Below are positions 10,229-20,318 of a stretch of DNA of 64,000 bases, one piece after another. The notes beneath the pieces were generated by a model that saw nothing but the letters and a program-made list of their open reading frames with translations, searched no databases and was not told where the DNA came from. A program made the translations under genes and the position numbers. How positions within the stretch are numbered: position 1 is the first letter of the stretch; every line of letters starts with the position of its first letter. Origin of the DNA: JACVRW01 sp963751835 (lineage in GTDB: Bacteria > Actinomycetota > Thermoleophilia > Solirubrobacterales > Thermoleophilaceae). The DNA is taken from NCBI GenBank assembly GCA_963751835.1, contig CAVVWD010000030.1, positions 1 to 64,000 on the forward strand. The letters run 5' to 3'.

Positions 10229-11309
10229 GTGGAGATGGACCTGGCCGGTGTCAAGGACGGGATCTCGGAGCGATTCGCGCCCGACCAGGATCGCGGACGC
10301 CTGATCGAGGTCGAGCACCTCTCCCGGTACATGTGGGCGGCCCAGGCGGCGAAGGGCCGGACCGTGCTCGATGCGGGCTGTGGCACGGCCTACGGCAGCC
10401 GGCTGCTGGCAGAGGGCGGGGCGCGCGAGGTCGTCGGCGTCGACATCGCCAAGTCGGTGCTCGACGCCGTGGCCCCGGCGATGCCGGACACCGTCCGCCT
10501 GGAGGCGGGCGACCTTCACAAGCTCGCCTATGACGACGACAGCTTCGACCTCATCGTCTGCTTCGAGGTAATCGAGCACTTCGAGGCATCCGCTGGTCGT
10601 GCTCGACGAGCTCGTCCGCGTGCTCGCCCCCGAGGGGCTGCTGCTGATCTCGTCGCCGAACCGCGGGGTCTACCCAGAGGGCAATCCGCACCACTTCCAC
10701 GAGTTCCTTCCTGAGGAGCTGGAGGCCGAGCTCACCGCTCGTCTCGCGCACGCGCGCCTCTACCGGCAGAACGACTACATCGTCTCGGCCGTGCTCTGCG
10801 ACGAGGCGCACGCGCGCGAGGGCGGCGCCGCGGTCGACGGCGTGGAGATGCGCAAGCTGATCGGAGGGCGGCCCGGCGACGAGGCCTACACGGTGGCGAT
10901 GGCCTGCAACGCGGCCCTGCCCGATCTGCCGCAGATCGCGACGATGACCGGCACGCTCGAGCTGCGCGAGTGGCTCTCCGTCTTCCAGGCACAAACCGAC
11001 GCCATCGCCGACAAGGACAACTACATCCGCGACCTCGAGGCTCGGGTGGCGGAGCGCGACCGCGTCGCCGAGTTGCTCGTCGACGCCGAGCAGCGCCTCG
11101 CGGGGGTGCCGGAGCTGGAGCTGCGCATCGCAGATCTGGAGTACGAGCTGGCCGAGCAGCGCAAGTTGCGCGACGCGGCACGCGACGAGGCCCGGGCCCT
11201 CGACGAGCGCCTGATGCTTGCGCAGCGGGTCCAGGTCGACCTGATGAACTCGGCAAGCTGGAAGCTGACGAAGCCCCTGCGGGCGGCCAAGCGCCTGTTG
11301 CGCGGCTAG
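10229..11309 (+). CDS. Class I SAM-dependent methyltransferase with C-terminal coiled coil (one frameshift)
   Basis: The N-terminal half has the SAM fold: motif I VLDAGCGTAYGSRLL, acidic VVGVDIA, and FDLIVCFEVIEHFE. The frame then changes near 10587; removing one base joins HPLVVLDELVRVLAPEGLLL and the NRGVYPEGNPHHFHEF segment. From about residue 240 the protein is heptad-rich (DLEARVAERDRVAELLVDAE, LELRIADLEYELAEQ), predicted coiled coil, and ends in a basic tail SWKLTKPLRAAKRLLRG, which is often found on polysaccharide-locus GTs and methyltransferases. Total about 360 codons. It is divergent from the GT on the opposite strand (57 bp between starts). Target probably a sugar hydroxyl. Confidence 0.75.
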
Positions 11310-11833
11310 ACGTCCGCCTTGTGACCGTCTTCCGCAGCCTCTTCCATGAGCCCGCCTAGGTCTGATGGCGTATGCGACGTCTGTTGTCGTCGGCCATCGT
11401 TGCCCTGGCTGTTCTCGATCCCGGCGGCGTGACCGCGCTGGGAGGTGTCGACTCGCTCGGACTGCTCTCGACGAGCGCGTACTGATACGCCCGCGACCGG
11501 GCCGCTTCTACTCGGTCGATGCGCTCAACCCCGATGTCGTGCTGCTACGGGGGCCGTTGGTCAGATGGACTTCTCCGGCAATCGCTGCAGGGGGCATGAC
11601 AGCGCCTGCCGGACCGGCCTGGCGGCGGCTGGCGCTCGGCGGCCGTGGCGCGTGCGGCTCGAGATGGAGGACGCGTGCCTCGATGGCGGATCGAGGCCAT
11701 GTGGAGGTCGCTGGCTCTCGCTCGCCGCGTCGCCGACTTGGATGTGACGAATTCGACCTCGGCGCGGCGTCGGTCCTCGCGTCATGGGTCCCGACGCTGA
11801 GCGTGCCGTCCGACGCAAACGCCGGCGGCGATC
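11310..11833. other. Gene-poor stretch with no recognisable intact gene
   Basis: About 520 bases between two methyltransferase genes. A short + strand frame from ATG 11372 (37 codons, signal-like MRRLLSSAIVALAVLD) and an overlapping frame at about 11455-11560 (RFYSVDALNPDVVLLRGPL) look partly protein-like. They could be the N-terminal region of the broken methyltransferase that follows. No repeat, RNA gene or clear promoter was seen. Confidence 0.35.
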
Positions 11834-12458
11834 ATGGAACCAGCCGTCCGCAAGGTACTCGCCGACGCCAGCCCCGCGACGGCGCTGGATCTGGCGTGCA
11901 GCGAGGGCTGGTTCTGCACCGGCTGCTCGACTGGGGCGCGAGCCGCGTGGTCGGCATTGACATCCGGCCCGAGAACTTCGCCGTGCCGAGCTCGTCCGCG
12001 ACCACCTTGGTATCGACGACCAGCGGCTGTCATTCCAGGTCCGCGACGTCTTCGACGCTGGCGCGCTCGGCGGCTTCGACGTCGTGCTGTGCCTAGGGCT
12101 GATCTACCACCTCGAGAACCCAGTCGGGGCGCTGCGCATCGCGCGTGACCTGACCCGCAGGCTATGCATCGTCGAGTCGCAGGCTAACATGAGCAGACCG
12201 ACCCGATCCGTCACGGCTGGGGCGGTACCGGGGAGTCATCGAGCAGCACGGCCGCTGGGCAGCGTGGTATGAGCCGCCCGAGCTGCAGGACGTAACCATT
12301 CGTCGCCGGGCGGCGTCATCAGCCTGATCCCGAACCGCGCGGCGTTGCTGCAGGCCATGGGCGTTGCCGGGTTCACGGTACAGCCGCTGCGGGCTGTCGA
12401 TGGCCTCAATCCCCAATACGTGGACGGCCATCGTCTCGTTGTGGCCGGCTGGCCCTAG
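11834..12458 (+). pseudogene. SAM-dependent methyltransferase (mo5U34/DUF1698-like), several frameshifts
   Basis: The start MEPAVRKVLADA is followed in shifting frames by ATALDLACSEGWF (motif I), LLDWGASRVVGIDIRPENFA (motif II), a QVRDVF segment and VLCLGLIYHLENPVGALRIA (motif IV-V). The final frame runs ISLIPNRAALLQAMGVAGF to VDGHRLVVAGWP and TAG 12458. The order and the late NRAALLQ segment resemble CmoB/DUF1698-type methyltransferases used in polysaccharide loci. At least four single-base shifts interrupt about 208 codons, so as written no full protein can be made. 12459-12705 downstream contains nothing I can identify. Confidence 0.6.
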
Positions 12459-12705
12459 AGGCGACACCCACGTGTCATGCAATTGCAGTGCGAATACTGC
12501 GGCCGCAGAGGCTTCACCGGCCGTCGATATCGACCGTTGGTTCTTCGTCGCGCTGCCCGGCCTCAGTTGAGCCTATCGGCGGCCGAAGGCGACATCGATT
12601 GCAGCCGTTTCGGCCCTGCATCGTGCGCCAGCCGAACGTCGCGCTCGGGCGGTCGCCGCTGCTCCTGCCGCAGAGGCCGTCTCGATTGCTAGCGTCCTTG
12701 CGCCG

Positions 12706-13904
12706 TTGAGCGCCACCGTTTCCCATCCCGCGCGCCGGCGAGCAACGCTGCTCGCGAAGGCGCCCGAGTCGGTCAACGCCGAGCGCGTCAGCAAGAACTT
12801 CCGGGTACCGCACGTGCGCTACTCCACGCTCAAGGAGCGGGCATTGCACCCCTTTGCCGCGCGCACTGCTGACGAGTTCGAGGCCCTGCGCGACGTGAGC
12901 TTTGCCGTCAAGCGCGGCGAGTTCTTCGGGATCGTCGGGCGCAACGGCAGCGGCAAGAGCACGCTGCTCAAGTGCGTGGCCGGCATCTACGCGATCGACT
13001 GCGGGCTCCATCACGGTGAACGGCCGGCTGTCGCCCTTCATCGAGCTCGGCGTGGGCTTCAATCCCGAGCTCTCGGCTCGGGACAACGTGCTGATCAACG
13101 CGATCATGCTCGGGCTTACGCGGCAAGCGAGGCCCGCGCGCGCTTCGACGAGATCATCGAGTTCGCGGAGCTCGAGGAGTTCGTCGACCTCAAGCTGAAG
13201 AACTACTCGTCGGGGATGAGCGTGCGGCTGGGCTTCGCCGTCGCGATTCAGGTCGAGGCCGACGTGCTGCTCGTCGACGAGGTGCTGGCCGTCGGCGACG
13301 CCGCCTTTCAGCAGAAGTGCTTCGACGAGTTCGACCGCCTGAAGAGCGAGAACCGGACGATGCTCTACGTCACGCACGACATGGCGAGCGTCGAGCGCTT
13401 CTGCGACCACGGCCTCGTGCTCGAGCGCGGGCGGCTGGTCGACGAGGGCGAGCCCGAGCGGATCACACGCACCTACAACGAGATCAACTTCGGTCAGATG
13501 AGCGGCGGCGAGGCAGCAGGCGGCGGCCGGCAGCGCCGTGCGCTTCGTGCGCGGCTGGTGCGAATCCGGGTCGGGCGAGCAGCTCGTGAGCTCTCGTCAG
13601 GGCGAAGAGATCCATGCCTGCTTCGAGGTCGAGTTCACGCGCGACGGTCGAGGACCCGGTCCTGACGATCGCCCTGCGCAACGAGGTGCGGCACACGATC
13701 CTCGTCGCCAACGCCGACGACGGGTCGGGCAGCGGTGGCCGCTACTCGGCCGGCGACCGCGCGATCGCCCGCTTTGCCTTCGAGAACATGCTCGCGCCGA
13801 GCCGGTACACGTTCACGGCCCGGGTGGGCGTCCGATCGAGCCGCGGCCTCTACGGCGAGGCCGAGGATCTCTTCGCGCTGATCGTGCAGGCCGAGGCCAG
13901 ATGA
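12706..13904 (+). CDS. wzt: ABC transporter ATP-binding protein of a polysaccharide exporter, with C-terminal Wzt domain (frameshifted)
   Basis: The ATPase powers export of lipid-linked polysaccharide with the Wzm permease encoded next. Visible motifs: Walker A GRNGSGKSTLLK, Q-loop region FIELGVGFNPELSARDNVL, signature YSSGMSVRLGFAVA, Walker B VLLVDEVLAVGD, and the switch histidine in MLYVTHDMASVERF. After about residue 260 a Wzt-like C-terminal beta-sandwich follows (VRFVRGWCESGSGEQ, then DPVLTIALRN, ending ALIVQAEAR), typical of systems that recognise a modified chain end. Frames change near 13010, 13125, 13530 and 13650. The start shown is TTG 12706; the conserved part begins near SVNAERVSKNF, so the true start may be slightly downstream. 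Confidence 0.8.
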
Positions 13905-13953
13905 CGCGGCGGCATCGTCGACCTACCCTACGAGGCGGAGGTGCGAGCGCGCT

Positions 13954-14799
13954 GTGAGCGTCGACGCGGCGCCAAGTCCCGCGCTACCGCGGGCCGTCGG
14001 CGCTAGGCGACGATCTCCGTCGCTTCTGGAGCCTGACCCTCACGCTCGCCGCCACCGACTTCAAGCTCCGCTTCTTCGGCTCGGTGCTCGGCTACCTCTG
14101 GACGCCTGATGCGCCCGCTGCTGCTGTTCGGCGTGATCTACGTCGTGTTCACCGAGGTCGTGCGCTTCGGCGCGGGTGTCGAGCATTACCCCGTCTATCT
14201 GCTGACCTCGATCGTGCATGTTCACCTTCTTCGCGGAGGCCACCAGCCGCGGCGTGACCTCGCTCGTCGAGCGCGAGAACCTGCTGCGCAAGATCCGCTT
14301 TCCGCGCCTCGTGATCCCGCTCTCGGTCGCGCTCGCCGCGCTCTTCAACCTGCTGGCCAACATGGTCGCGGTGTTCGTGTTCGTGTTCATCTCGGGGATC
14401 GAGCCCCGTCCCGACTGGGTCCAGGTGCCGCTGCTGATCGCGATGCTCGTCGTGCTCGCCACCGGCGTGACGATGCTCGTCTCCGCGCTCTACGTCCGCT
14501 ACCGCGACATGGAGCCGATCTGGGAGGTCACGCTCCAGCTGCTCTTCTACGCCTCGCCGATCCTCTACGTGATCACGTTCGTTCCTGAGGACTTCCGCAA
14601 GATGGCGGCGTCGAACCCGATCGCGACCATCCTCACGCAGATGCGTCACGCGCTGATCGACGAGAACGCCCCTACGGCCCCAACCGTGCTCGGCGGTTGG
14701 GTCGAGCTGCTGATCCCGGTGGGTATCGTGGCGGCGATCTTCGCGGTCGGCTTCTGGGTCTTCTTCCGGGAGACCCCGCGAATCGCCGAGAACCTCTGA
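13954..14799 (+). CDS. wzm: Polysaccharide ABC exporter permease, Wzm type (three frameshifts)
   Basis: Inner-membrane partner of the preceding ATPase. Reconstructed order: a cytoplasmic start with DDLRRFWSLTLTLAATDFKL, FFGSVLGYLWT, then six membrane segments including RPLLLFGVIYVVFTEVV, AALFNLLANMVAVFVFVFIS, LLIAMLVVLATGVTMLVSAL and LIPVGIVAAIFAVGFWVFF. The loop SLVERENLLRKIRFPRLVIP and YVRYRDMEPIWEVTLQLLFY are characteristic of ABC-2 polysaccharide permeases. Single extra bases near 14005, 14105 and 14215 explain all frame changes. About 280 codons, normal for Wzm. It ends four bases before the next start. Confidence 0.82.
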
Positions 14800-14803
14800 G
14801 CCA

Positions 14804-16121
14804 TTGGCCACGTCAACCGAGAACGAAGAGATCGAGGCGCTGCGCCGCCGCGTAGAGGCCCAGGAGCGGGAACACGCCGAGCAGATCAAGCGGGCCAACG
14901 CCGCGCTTGCGGCCGCGCAGGACCGCAGCTACTGGCTCGAGCGCTGGCGCATCGACCTGAACGAGCTGATGCGCCGGCCCGGCGCGAGCGAGGCACGCGC
15001 GGCGCTGCGCGGCCTGCGCGCGGTCTACCGCGGGCTCAACAAGGCGCAGCGGGTCGCGCGCGACGAACTCAGGGCGCTCCCGCTGCGGGTTCACGAGGCT
15101 CGGCAGGCCGTTGAGGACGAGCGAGGCGCTTGCGGAGGCCGGCGAAGGGGATCCCTTCGCCCGGACCATCTCCCCGGACCGGCCCTACGCAACGCCCGTG
15201 ACGGATCTGCTCTACGAGCGCCTCGCGGACTCCGCGGTCGCCGAGGTCGAAGCCCGCCTGACGCCGGCGGAGCGCGGCGTCTGGGACGCCGCCGACCCGC
15301 TGTCGCGGCGCCGCCTGGCGCTCGCGTTCGGCGTGCACCACGAGGTGCCGCTCCGTCCTCGAGGCCACCGGGCTGCGCAGCGCGACGCCCGCCGCCCGAG
15401 ATCCACGCGATGGAGCGCAGCGCCGGAGTCGGCCGGCGGGTCCACGTACTACGCGGACATGATCGTCGCGGCCGTCGCTGAGACCGGCTTCGAGTTCGGC
15501 CCCGGCAAGGCGGGCCTCGACTTCGGCTGCTCGTCCGGGACGGGTGGTGCGGGTGCTTCGCCGCCGCCTACCCGGAGATGGAGTGGCACGGCTGCGATCC
15601 GATCGAGCCGGCGATCGACTGGGCGCAGGCCAACCTCCCGGACATTCGACTTCGAGCACAGCCCCGAGCGGCCGCCGCTCCCCTACGCGGACGACTCGTT
15701 CGACCTCGTCTTCGCCGATCTCGATCTGGTCCCACTTCGCGGAGGGAGCGGCCATCGACTGGCTCCGCGAGATGCGCCGGGTGATCCGCCCCGGAGGCAG
15801 GCTCGTCCTCACCTCACATGGCCTGCAGGGCATCGCGTACGCGTCGGCGCACGGGCGTCAGGACGCCGGGTCAGCTCGAGGAGATCGAGCGCGCTCTCTA
15901 CCGCGACGGCTTCTGGTTCACGAACGAGTTCGGCGCGACGCGGCGACCACGGCGTTCGCAACCCCGAGTGGGGCACGGCGTTCCTGAGCCCCGAGTGGCT
16001 CCTCACCCGCACCGGCGGCGCGTGGAAGGTCTCCGCATTCCACCCCGGGCAGCTGCAGGACAACCAGGACCTCTACGTCCTCGAGCCGGCGCTAGACGCG
16101 TGGCCTCCGCCTCGGTCGTGA
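14804..16121 (+). CDS. SAM-dependent methyltransferase with N-terminal coiled coil (about nine frameshifts)
   Basis: From a TTG start the first 60 residues form a coiled coil (ALRRRVEAQEREHAEQIKRA). The rest, read across shifting frames, is a class I methyltransferase: GGSTYYADMIVAAVAETGF, motif I AGLDFGCSSGRVVRVLAAAY, GCDPIEPAIDWAQANLPDIR, DDSFDLVFAISIWSHFAEGA, EMRRVIRPGGRLVLTSHGLQ, ending FHPGQLQDNQDLYVLE. Phase changes fall near 15119, 15346, 15395, 15426, 15541, 15562, 15650, 15709, 15865 and 15945, and each fits one inserted base. This type, with a late tyrosine-rich DNQDLYVLE end, commonly sits beside Wzm/Wzt in polysaccharide loci and may methylate the chain terminus. It overlaps the next gene by 22 bp. 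Confidence 0.7.
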
Positions 16122-17125
16122 TCCCCGTGCTCGACGGCGAGGCGCATCTCCCCGCGCTGCTCGCGGCGCTCGAGCGCGAGGGCGCCCGACGAGGTGCTCG
16201 TGATCGACTCGGGCTCGAGCGACCGCTCCGTCGAGATCGCGCGCGCCGCCGGCGTCGACCTGATCGAGATCGCGCCGGCGGAGTTCGGCCACGGGCGAAC
16301 GCGCAACCTCGGCGCCGAGCGGACGAGCGGGGAGCTGATCTGCTTCCTCACCCAGGACGCCGAGCCGGTGCCCGGCTGGCTCGACGCCTACCGGGAGGCC
16401 TTCCGGCTCGCGCCCCGGGTCGGCGCCGCCTACGGCCCGCACCTGCCGCGTGCCGGACACGAGCCCGATGATCGCCCGCGAGCTGACCGAGTTCTTCCGC
16501 GGCTTCTCCCCCGACGGCACGCCCGTCGTCCAGCGGCGTGGACGACCCGGTCTTCCTCTCGAACGTCAACGCCTGCTACGCGCGCTCCTGCTGGGCGGAG
16601 ATCCGCTTCCCCGACGTGGCCTACGCCGAGGACCAGGCGTTCGCGCGCGCGATGCTCGATGCCGGCTGGCTCAAGGTCTTCCATCCCGAGGCGGCGGTGC
16701 TGCACGCGCACGACTACTCGCCGGTCGAGTTCATGCGGCGCTACTTCGACGAGTACCGCGGCCTGCGCGAGACGATCGGCCACGTCGAGGACATGTCGCC
16801 GCGGACCGTCGCCGGCGTCACCCGCCGCCAGGTGGCCGGCGACCTGCGCTGGATGCGCGAGCAGGGCTGGCCGAGGACGCGGCGCGCGCGCTGGGCGCCG
16901 CGCTCCGTGGCGCATCACGCCGGGCGGCAGGTGTTCGCCGGGCTCGGCTCGCGCTCCGAGCGTCTGCCGGCCCGTGTGCGCCGCAGGCTCTCGCTCGAGG
17001 GTCGCGACGGCACCGCCCCGCCGGCAGCGCCGACCTGCCGGAGACGAGCCCGGACGTCGTTCCCCGCGGCCGCGCGATCGCCCCGGCCCGCAGCAGGCCG
17101 ACGTGGAACGAGATGCTCCGCCTAA
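16100..17125 (+). CDS. Family 2 glycosyltransferase, rhamnosyltransferase-like (frameshifted)
   Basis: Starts at GTG 16100 (ASASVVIPVLDGEAHLPALL). GT-A motifs: VLVIDSGSSDRSVEIARAAG, GHGRTRNLGAERTSGELICF, TQDAEPVPGWLDAYREAF (the QDA triad replaces DxD, as in many GT2 rhamnosyltransferases), FLSNVNACYARSCWAEIRFP, and YAEDQAFARAMLDAGW with the catalytic acidic pair. The C-terminal MRRYFDEYRGLRETIGHVED also fits the rhamnosyltransferase branch. Single-base insertions near 16190, 16452 and 16537 explain the frame changes. In the last frame it stops at TAA 17123-17125, overlapping the likely ATG of the next GT by 13 bp. The alternative is a direct fusion with that GT. Confidence 0.7.
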
Positions 17126-18242
17126 GCCGCGAGGGCCAGGCGACCCTGCTCGACTCGGTGCCGGGCATGGCCGAGCGGCCCTGCCTGCACGTCGCGGTCG
17201 TGATCCCGCCGTTCGCTCGCGGCAGCGGCGGCCACGGCTCGATCTTCCAGATCGTGCGCGGCCTCGAGCGGATGGGGCACACCTGCTCGATCTGGCTCCA
17301 CGACCCGCTCGGGCACTCTTGGGAGCGGCCCGCGGTGCTGCGGCGGCGGATCGTGGAGGAGTTCCTGCCCGCTCGACGCCCCCGTGTTCAAGGGCTTCGA
17401 CGACTGGTTCGGGGCGGACGTCGTGGTCGCCACCGGCTGGGAGACGGTCTTCCCGACGGTGCTGCTGCCTGGCTGCCACGCCCGCGTCTACCTGATCCAC
17501 GACCACGAGCCGGAGTTCTTCGCGATGTCGGCCGAGCACCTCTGGGCCGAGCAGACCTATGGCCTCGACCTCTACCCGATCTCCGCAAGCACCTGGCTGC
17601 GCGACATGATGCGCGACCGCTACGGCCGCGACGGCTCGTGGTTCCGCTTCGGGGTCGACCACGACGTCTACCGGCCGCGCAAGGTCGAGCGGCGCCGCGA
17701 CACCGTGATGTTCTACGGCCGCCACGTGACGCCGCGGCGCGCCGTGCCCGCTGGCGATGCTCGCCCTCGACGAGCTGCACCGCCGCCGCCCGGACGTGCG
17801 CATCGTCCTGTTCGGCGACACAGAGCCGCCCGAAACGACCTTCCCCTACGAGTTCCTCGGCGTGGTCAGCCCGGAGGTGCTCGCCTGGCGCTACTCCGAG
17901 GCGACCGTCGGCGTCTGCCTCTCGCTGACCAACTACTCGCTGATCCCGCAGGAGATGATGGCCTGCGGGCTGCCGTGCGTGGACCTGGCGGGCCGCAGCC
18001 CCGAGGCGGTGTTCGGACGCGACGGCCCGGTGGAGCTGGCGGAGCCCGATCCGCTCGCGATCGCCGACGCCGTCGAGGCGCTGCTCGAGGACGAGGAGCG
18101 CTGGGAGCGGCGCTCGCACGCCGGGCTCGCGTTCGTCGAGGGGGCGACCTGGGAGCGCGCGGCTCGGCAGGTGGAGAAGGGGCTGCGGGCAGGCGCTGCG
18201 CGAGCGCGAGGCCGCTGCGCGTCTCGAGCCGCTCAGGCGTAG
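17113..18242 (+). CDS. GT4 glycosyltransferase of the WsaF type (frameshifted)
   Basis: The N-terminal part reads HVAVVIPPFARGSGGHGSIF then IVRGLERMGHTCSIWLHDP, the hallmark of WsaF-like rhamnan glycosyltransferases. It continues ADVVVATGWETVFPTVLLPG, ARVYLIHDHEPEFFAMSAE and the donor-binding half VMFYGRHVTPRRAVP, VRIVLFGD, SLTNYSLIPQEMMACGLPCV. The E-containing QEMMACG segment takes the place of the EX7E motif. Frame changes lie near 17380 and 17745. ATG 17113 is chosen because it overlaps the stop of the GT2; no stop separates the two coding stretches in this frame, so a fusion protein is possible. It ends at TAG 18242, overlapping the convergent DUF2142 gene by 10 bp. Confidence 0.65.
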
Positions 18243-19716
18243 AAGCGCGCGATCACGAGCAGCTGGGCGAACAGGCCGTGGCCCAGCGCGAGCACGACGA
18301 TCGCCGCCCCCAGCGGCCGGGCCAGCCGGCGCCCGGCGCCCAGCGCGGCCAGGGCCACCGCGGTGGCGTACAGCGGCAGCAGCGGCAGCAGGTAGCGCGC
18401 CTGCTCGAAGATGAACCCGGTGTCCTTGCGGTAGCGCACGCCCGAGAAGCCGATCGACACGAGCGAGCCCGGCCACCATCAGCCCGTAGGTGAGCGAGCT
18501 CGGGCCAGCGCTCGCGCAGGACGTGACGCCGCTGGACGAGGGCGACCAGCGGCGAGGAGCGCGAGCGGCACCGCGATGCACCAGCGCCAGCGTGTAGGCC
18601 CAGTTCGGGAACGGCGTGTCGAGCCAGCCGAAGAGCCCGATCCCGCCCTTGAACCAGGTGGTGTAGGGCGGGAAGTAGGCGAACTGGTCGTTCATGAACG
18701 GCAGCCGCGGGAGGTAGAGCTGCCAGGTGTAGCCGAGCCGCTCGGCGAGGCCGATGCTGACCGCGCCGTCGGAGCCTCCGGTGACATTCGTGCTGGCCGT
18801 GGCGAGCCCGCCGCCCCACGCGGAGCGGTCCCAGAGGCCGAGGTTGACGCGCGACGTAGGCCAGACGCCGCCAGGGCGAGCACCCCGCCAGCGACGCCCA
18901 CCGCCCGCAGAACGGCGCACTCTGTCGCGCGAGCGCCATGCGAGCAGCAGCGAGTCCCGCCAGAGCTCCGGGGATCAGCGCGAGGAAGTTGAGCTTGGCG
19001 AGCGCGCCCACCGCGAGCACCGCGCCGATGGCCAGCCCGCGCTCGAGCGTGAGGCCGTGCCGGAATACCCGCGCGAGCATGAGAAAGAGCGCCGCCGACG
19101 CGGTGAAGAGCAGGGCGTCGGGCGTCACGCCGCCTGAGATGAAGCCGAACGTCGGCTGGAACGCCACGGCCAGGGCGCCCGACCGTCCAGGTCCAGCGCT
19201 CGACGAGAACCTCGCGCAGGAACAGGAAGACGAACAGCGTCGTGAGGGCGGCGAGCGCCGCGGAAAGCAGGCGCAGGAGCACCAGCCGATCGAGCAGGCC
19301 GTCCGATGGCGAGCCCAGTAGACGCCGGCGCCGAGCAGGTAGTAGAGCGGCGGCTGGTTCGAGTTCGACTGGATGCCGCCCGCGTTCGAACCGGTCAGCG
19401 AGGCGTCCTCCACCTCGTCCACGGCCCGGTCCTCGGACTCGGACCAGATCGTGCCCTCCGCCGGCCGCCCGACCGTCGCGTTGAACTGAAGCGCCTCGAG
19501 CAGACGCGCCTCCTCGTCCGAGAAGACCCCCGCGTCGGGCTCGTTCGGCACCTCTCCCGTCTCCGCCAGCTGCTGCACGTATGCCACGTGGGCGGTCTCG
19601 TCAGGCACCTGGAACGGCGGCACGACGGCGCTCCACACCGCGACGTTCAGGAACGCGACCGCGGCGCACCACCAAGCGGCCGAGGGAACCCGCGACAGAC
19701 GCTCGCGAATCCTCAC
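18233..19716 (-). CDS. DUF2142-type polytopic membrane protein (frameshifted)
   Basis: GTG 19716 overlaps the upstream stop (GTGA). The N-terminal helix AAWWCAAVAFLNVAVWSAVV is followed by PPFQVPDETAHVAYVQQLAE, the conserved periplasmic PDE-H loop of DUF2142 and related GT-C-like membrane proteins. Further hydrophobic segments (FLMLARVFRHGLTLERGLAI, AKLNFLALIPGALAG, YLLPLLPLYATAVALAALGA, AIVVLALGHGLFAQLLVIAR) follow in shifted frames between about 18440 and 19260. The usual length of about 490 residues is reached. Probable role: transfer or modification of sugars on the outer membrane face with a polyprenyl-phosphate donor, which fits the polyprenyl-phosphate GT two genes upstream. Confidence 0.6.
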
Positions 19717-20316
19717 GAGCCGACCTCGCGGAGCACGAGGCGGACGGCCACGGCCCAGGCGGCGAGCAGGAGGAGCGCCACGAAGGGCAAGAGCAGCGAG
19801 CCGGCCAGGTTGGCCCGGCCCAGCGCGAAGCGGTGGGCGATCGTCGGCAACAGCTCGAACCACGACTCGCTGCCGGGCCGCATCCACTCGAAGCGCACGC
19901 GCCCTCCCGCGCCGTAGAGCACGCTTCGCCCAGGTCCGCTCACCCGCACGCAGACCCGGACCCCGCTCACGCTGTCCTCGACGCGCTCCACCGGGATCTC
20001 GACGCGCCCCTCGCCGCCGCCCGCCGGCCGCTCGCCGGCGGTGACACGATCTCCGCCGGCACGGCTGGCGCGTCACCCTCAGCTCGGGCACCGGACGGCC
20101 ATAGGTGCCGATGAGGAGCCGCAGCGCCGCCGCATCCCCAGGGATCGTCTCGCCGTCCTGGCAGTGGCGGCCCCCGCCCCGCTTGAACTTGACCGCTTCC
20201 TCGATCTCAGGCACGTGGTTGCTGCCAGCCGCGCGCGGGGCGGACTGGGCGAGGGTGATCCCGACGGCGGCGAGCAGCAGGACGATGCCCGCGGCCAGCG
20301 CGGCACGGACTGCCAT
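19713..20316 (-). CDS. Small membrane-anchored protein of unknown function, between a polyprenyl-P GT and DUF2142
   Basis: ATG 20316 lies inside the end of the upstream GT gene region. Residues about 2-24 form one hydrophobic segment (ALAAGIVLLLAAVGITLAQS). An extracytoplasmic part contains GGGRHCQDGETIPGDAAAL and, after a frame change near 20050, VSGVRVCVRVSGPGRSVLYG. A second membrane helix closes the protein (GSLLLPFVALLLLAAWAVAV). The extracellular part looks like a beta-rich accessory domain. Its stop overlaps the GTG of DUF2142, so the two are probably cotranslated and act together. No family recognised. Confidence 0.5.
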
Positions 20317-20318
20317 CC

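Noticed and set aside
8850..10304. 484-codon + strand frame opposite the GT-B/GT2 gene
   Set aside because: Antisense shadow; no motifs, and the opposite strand has an intact two-domain GT.
14804..16121. Programmed frameshifting as the reason for the many frame changes
   Set aside because: There are no slippery heptamers or shared structures; about nine shifts in one gene cannot be programmed, and they fit single insertions.
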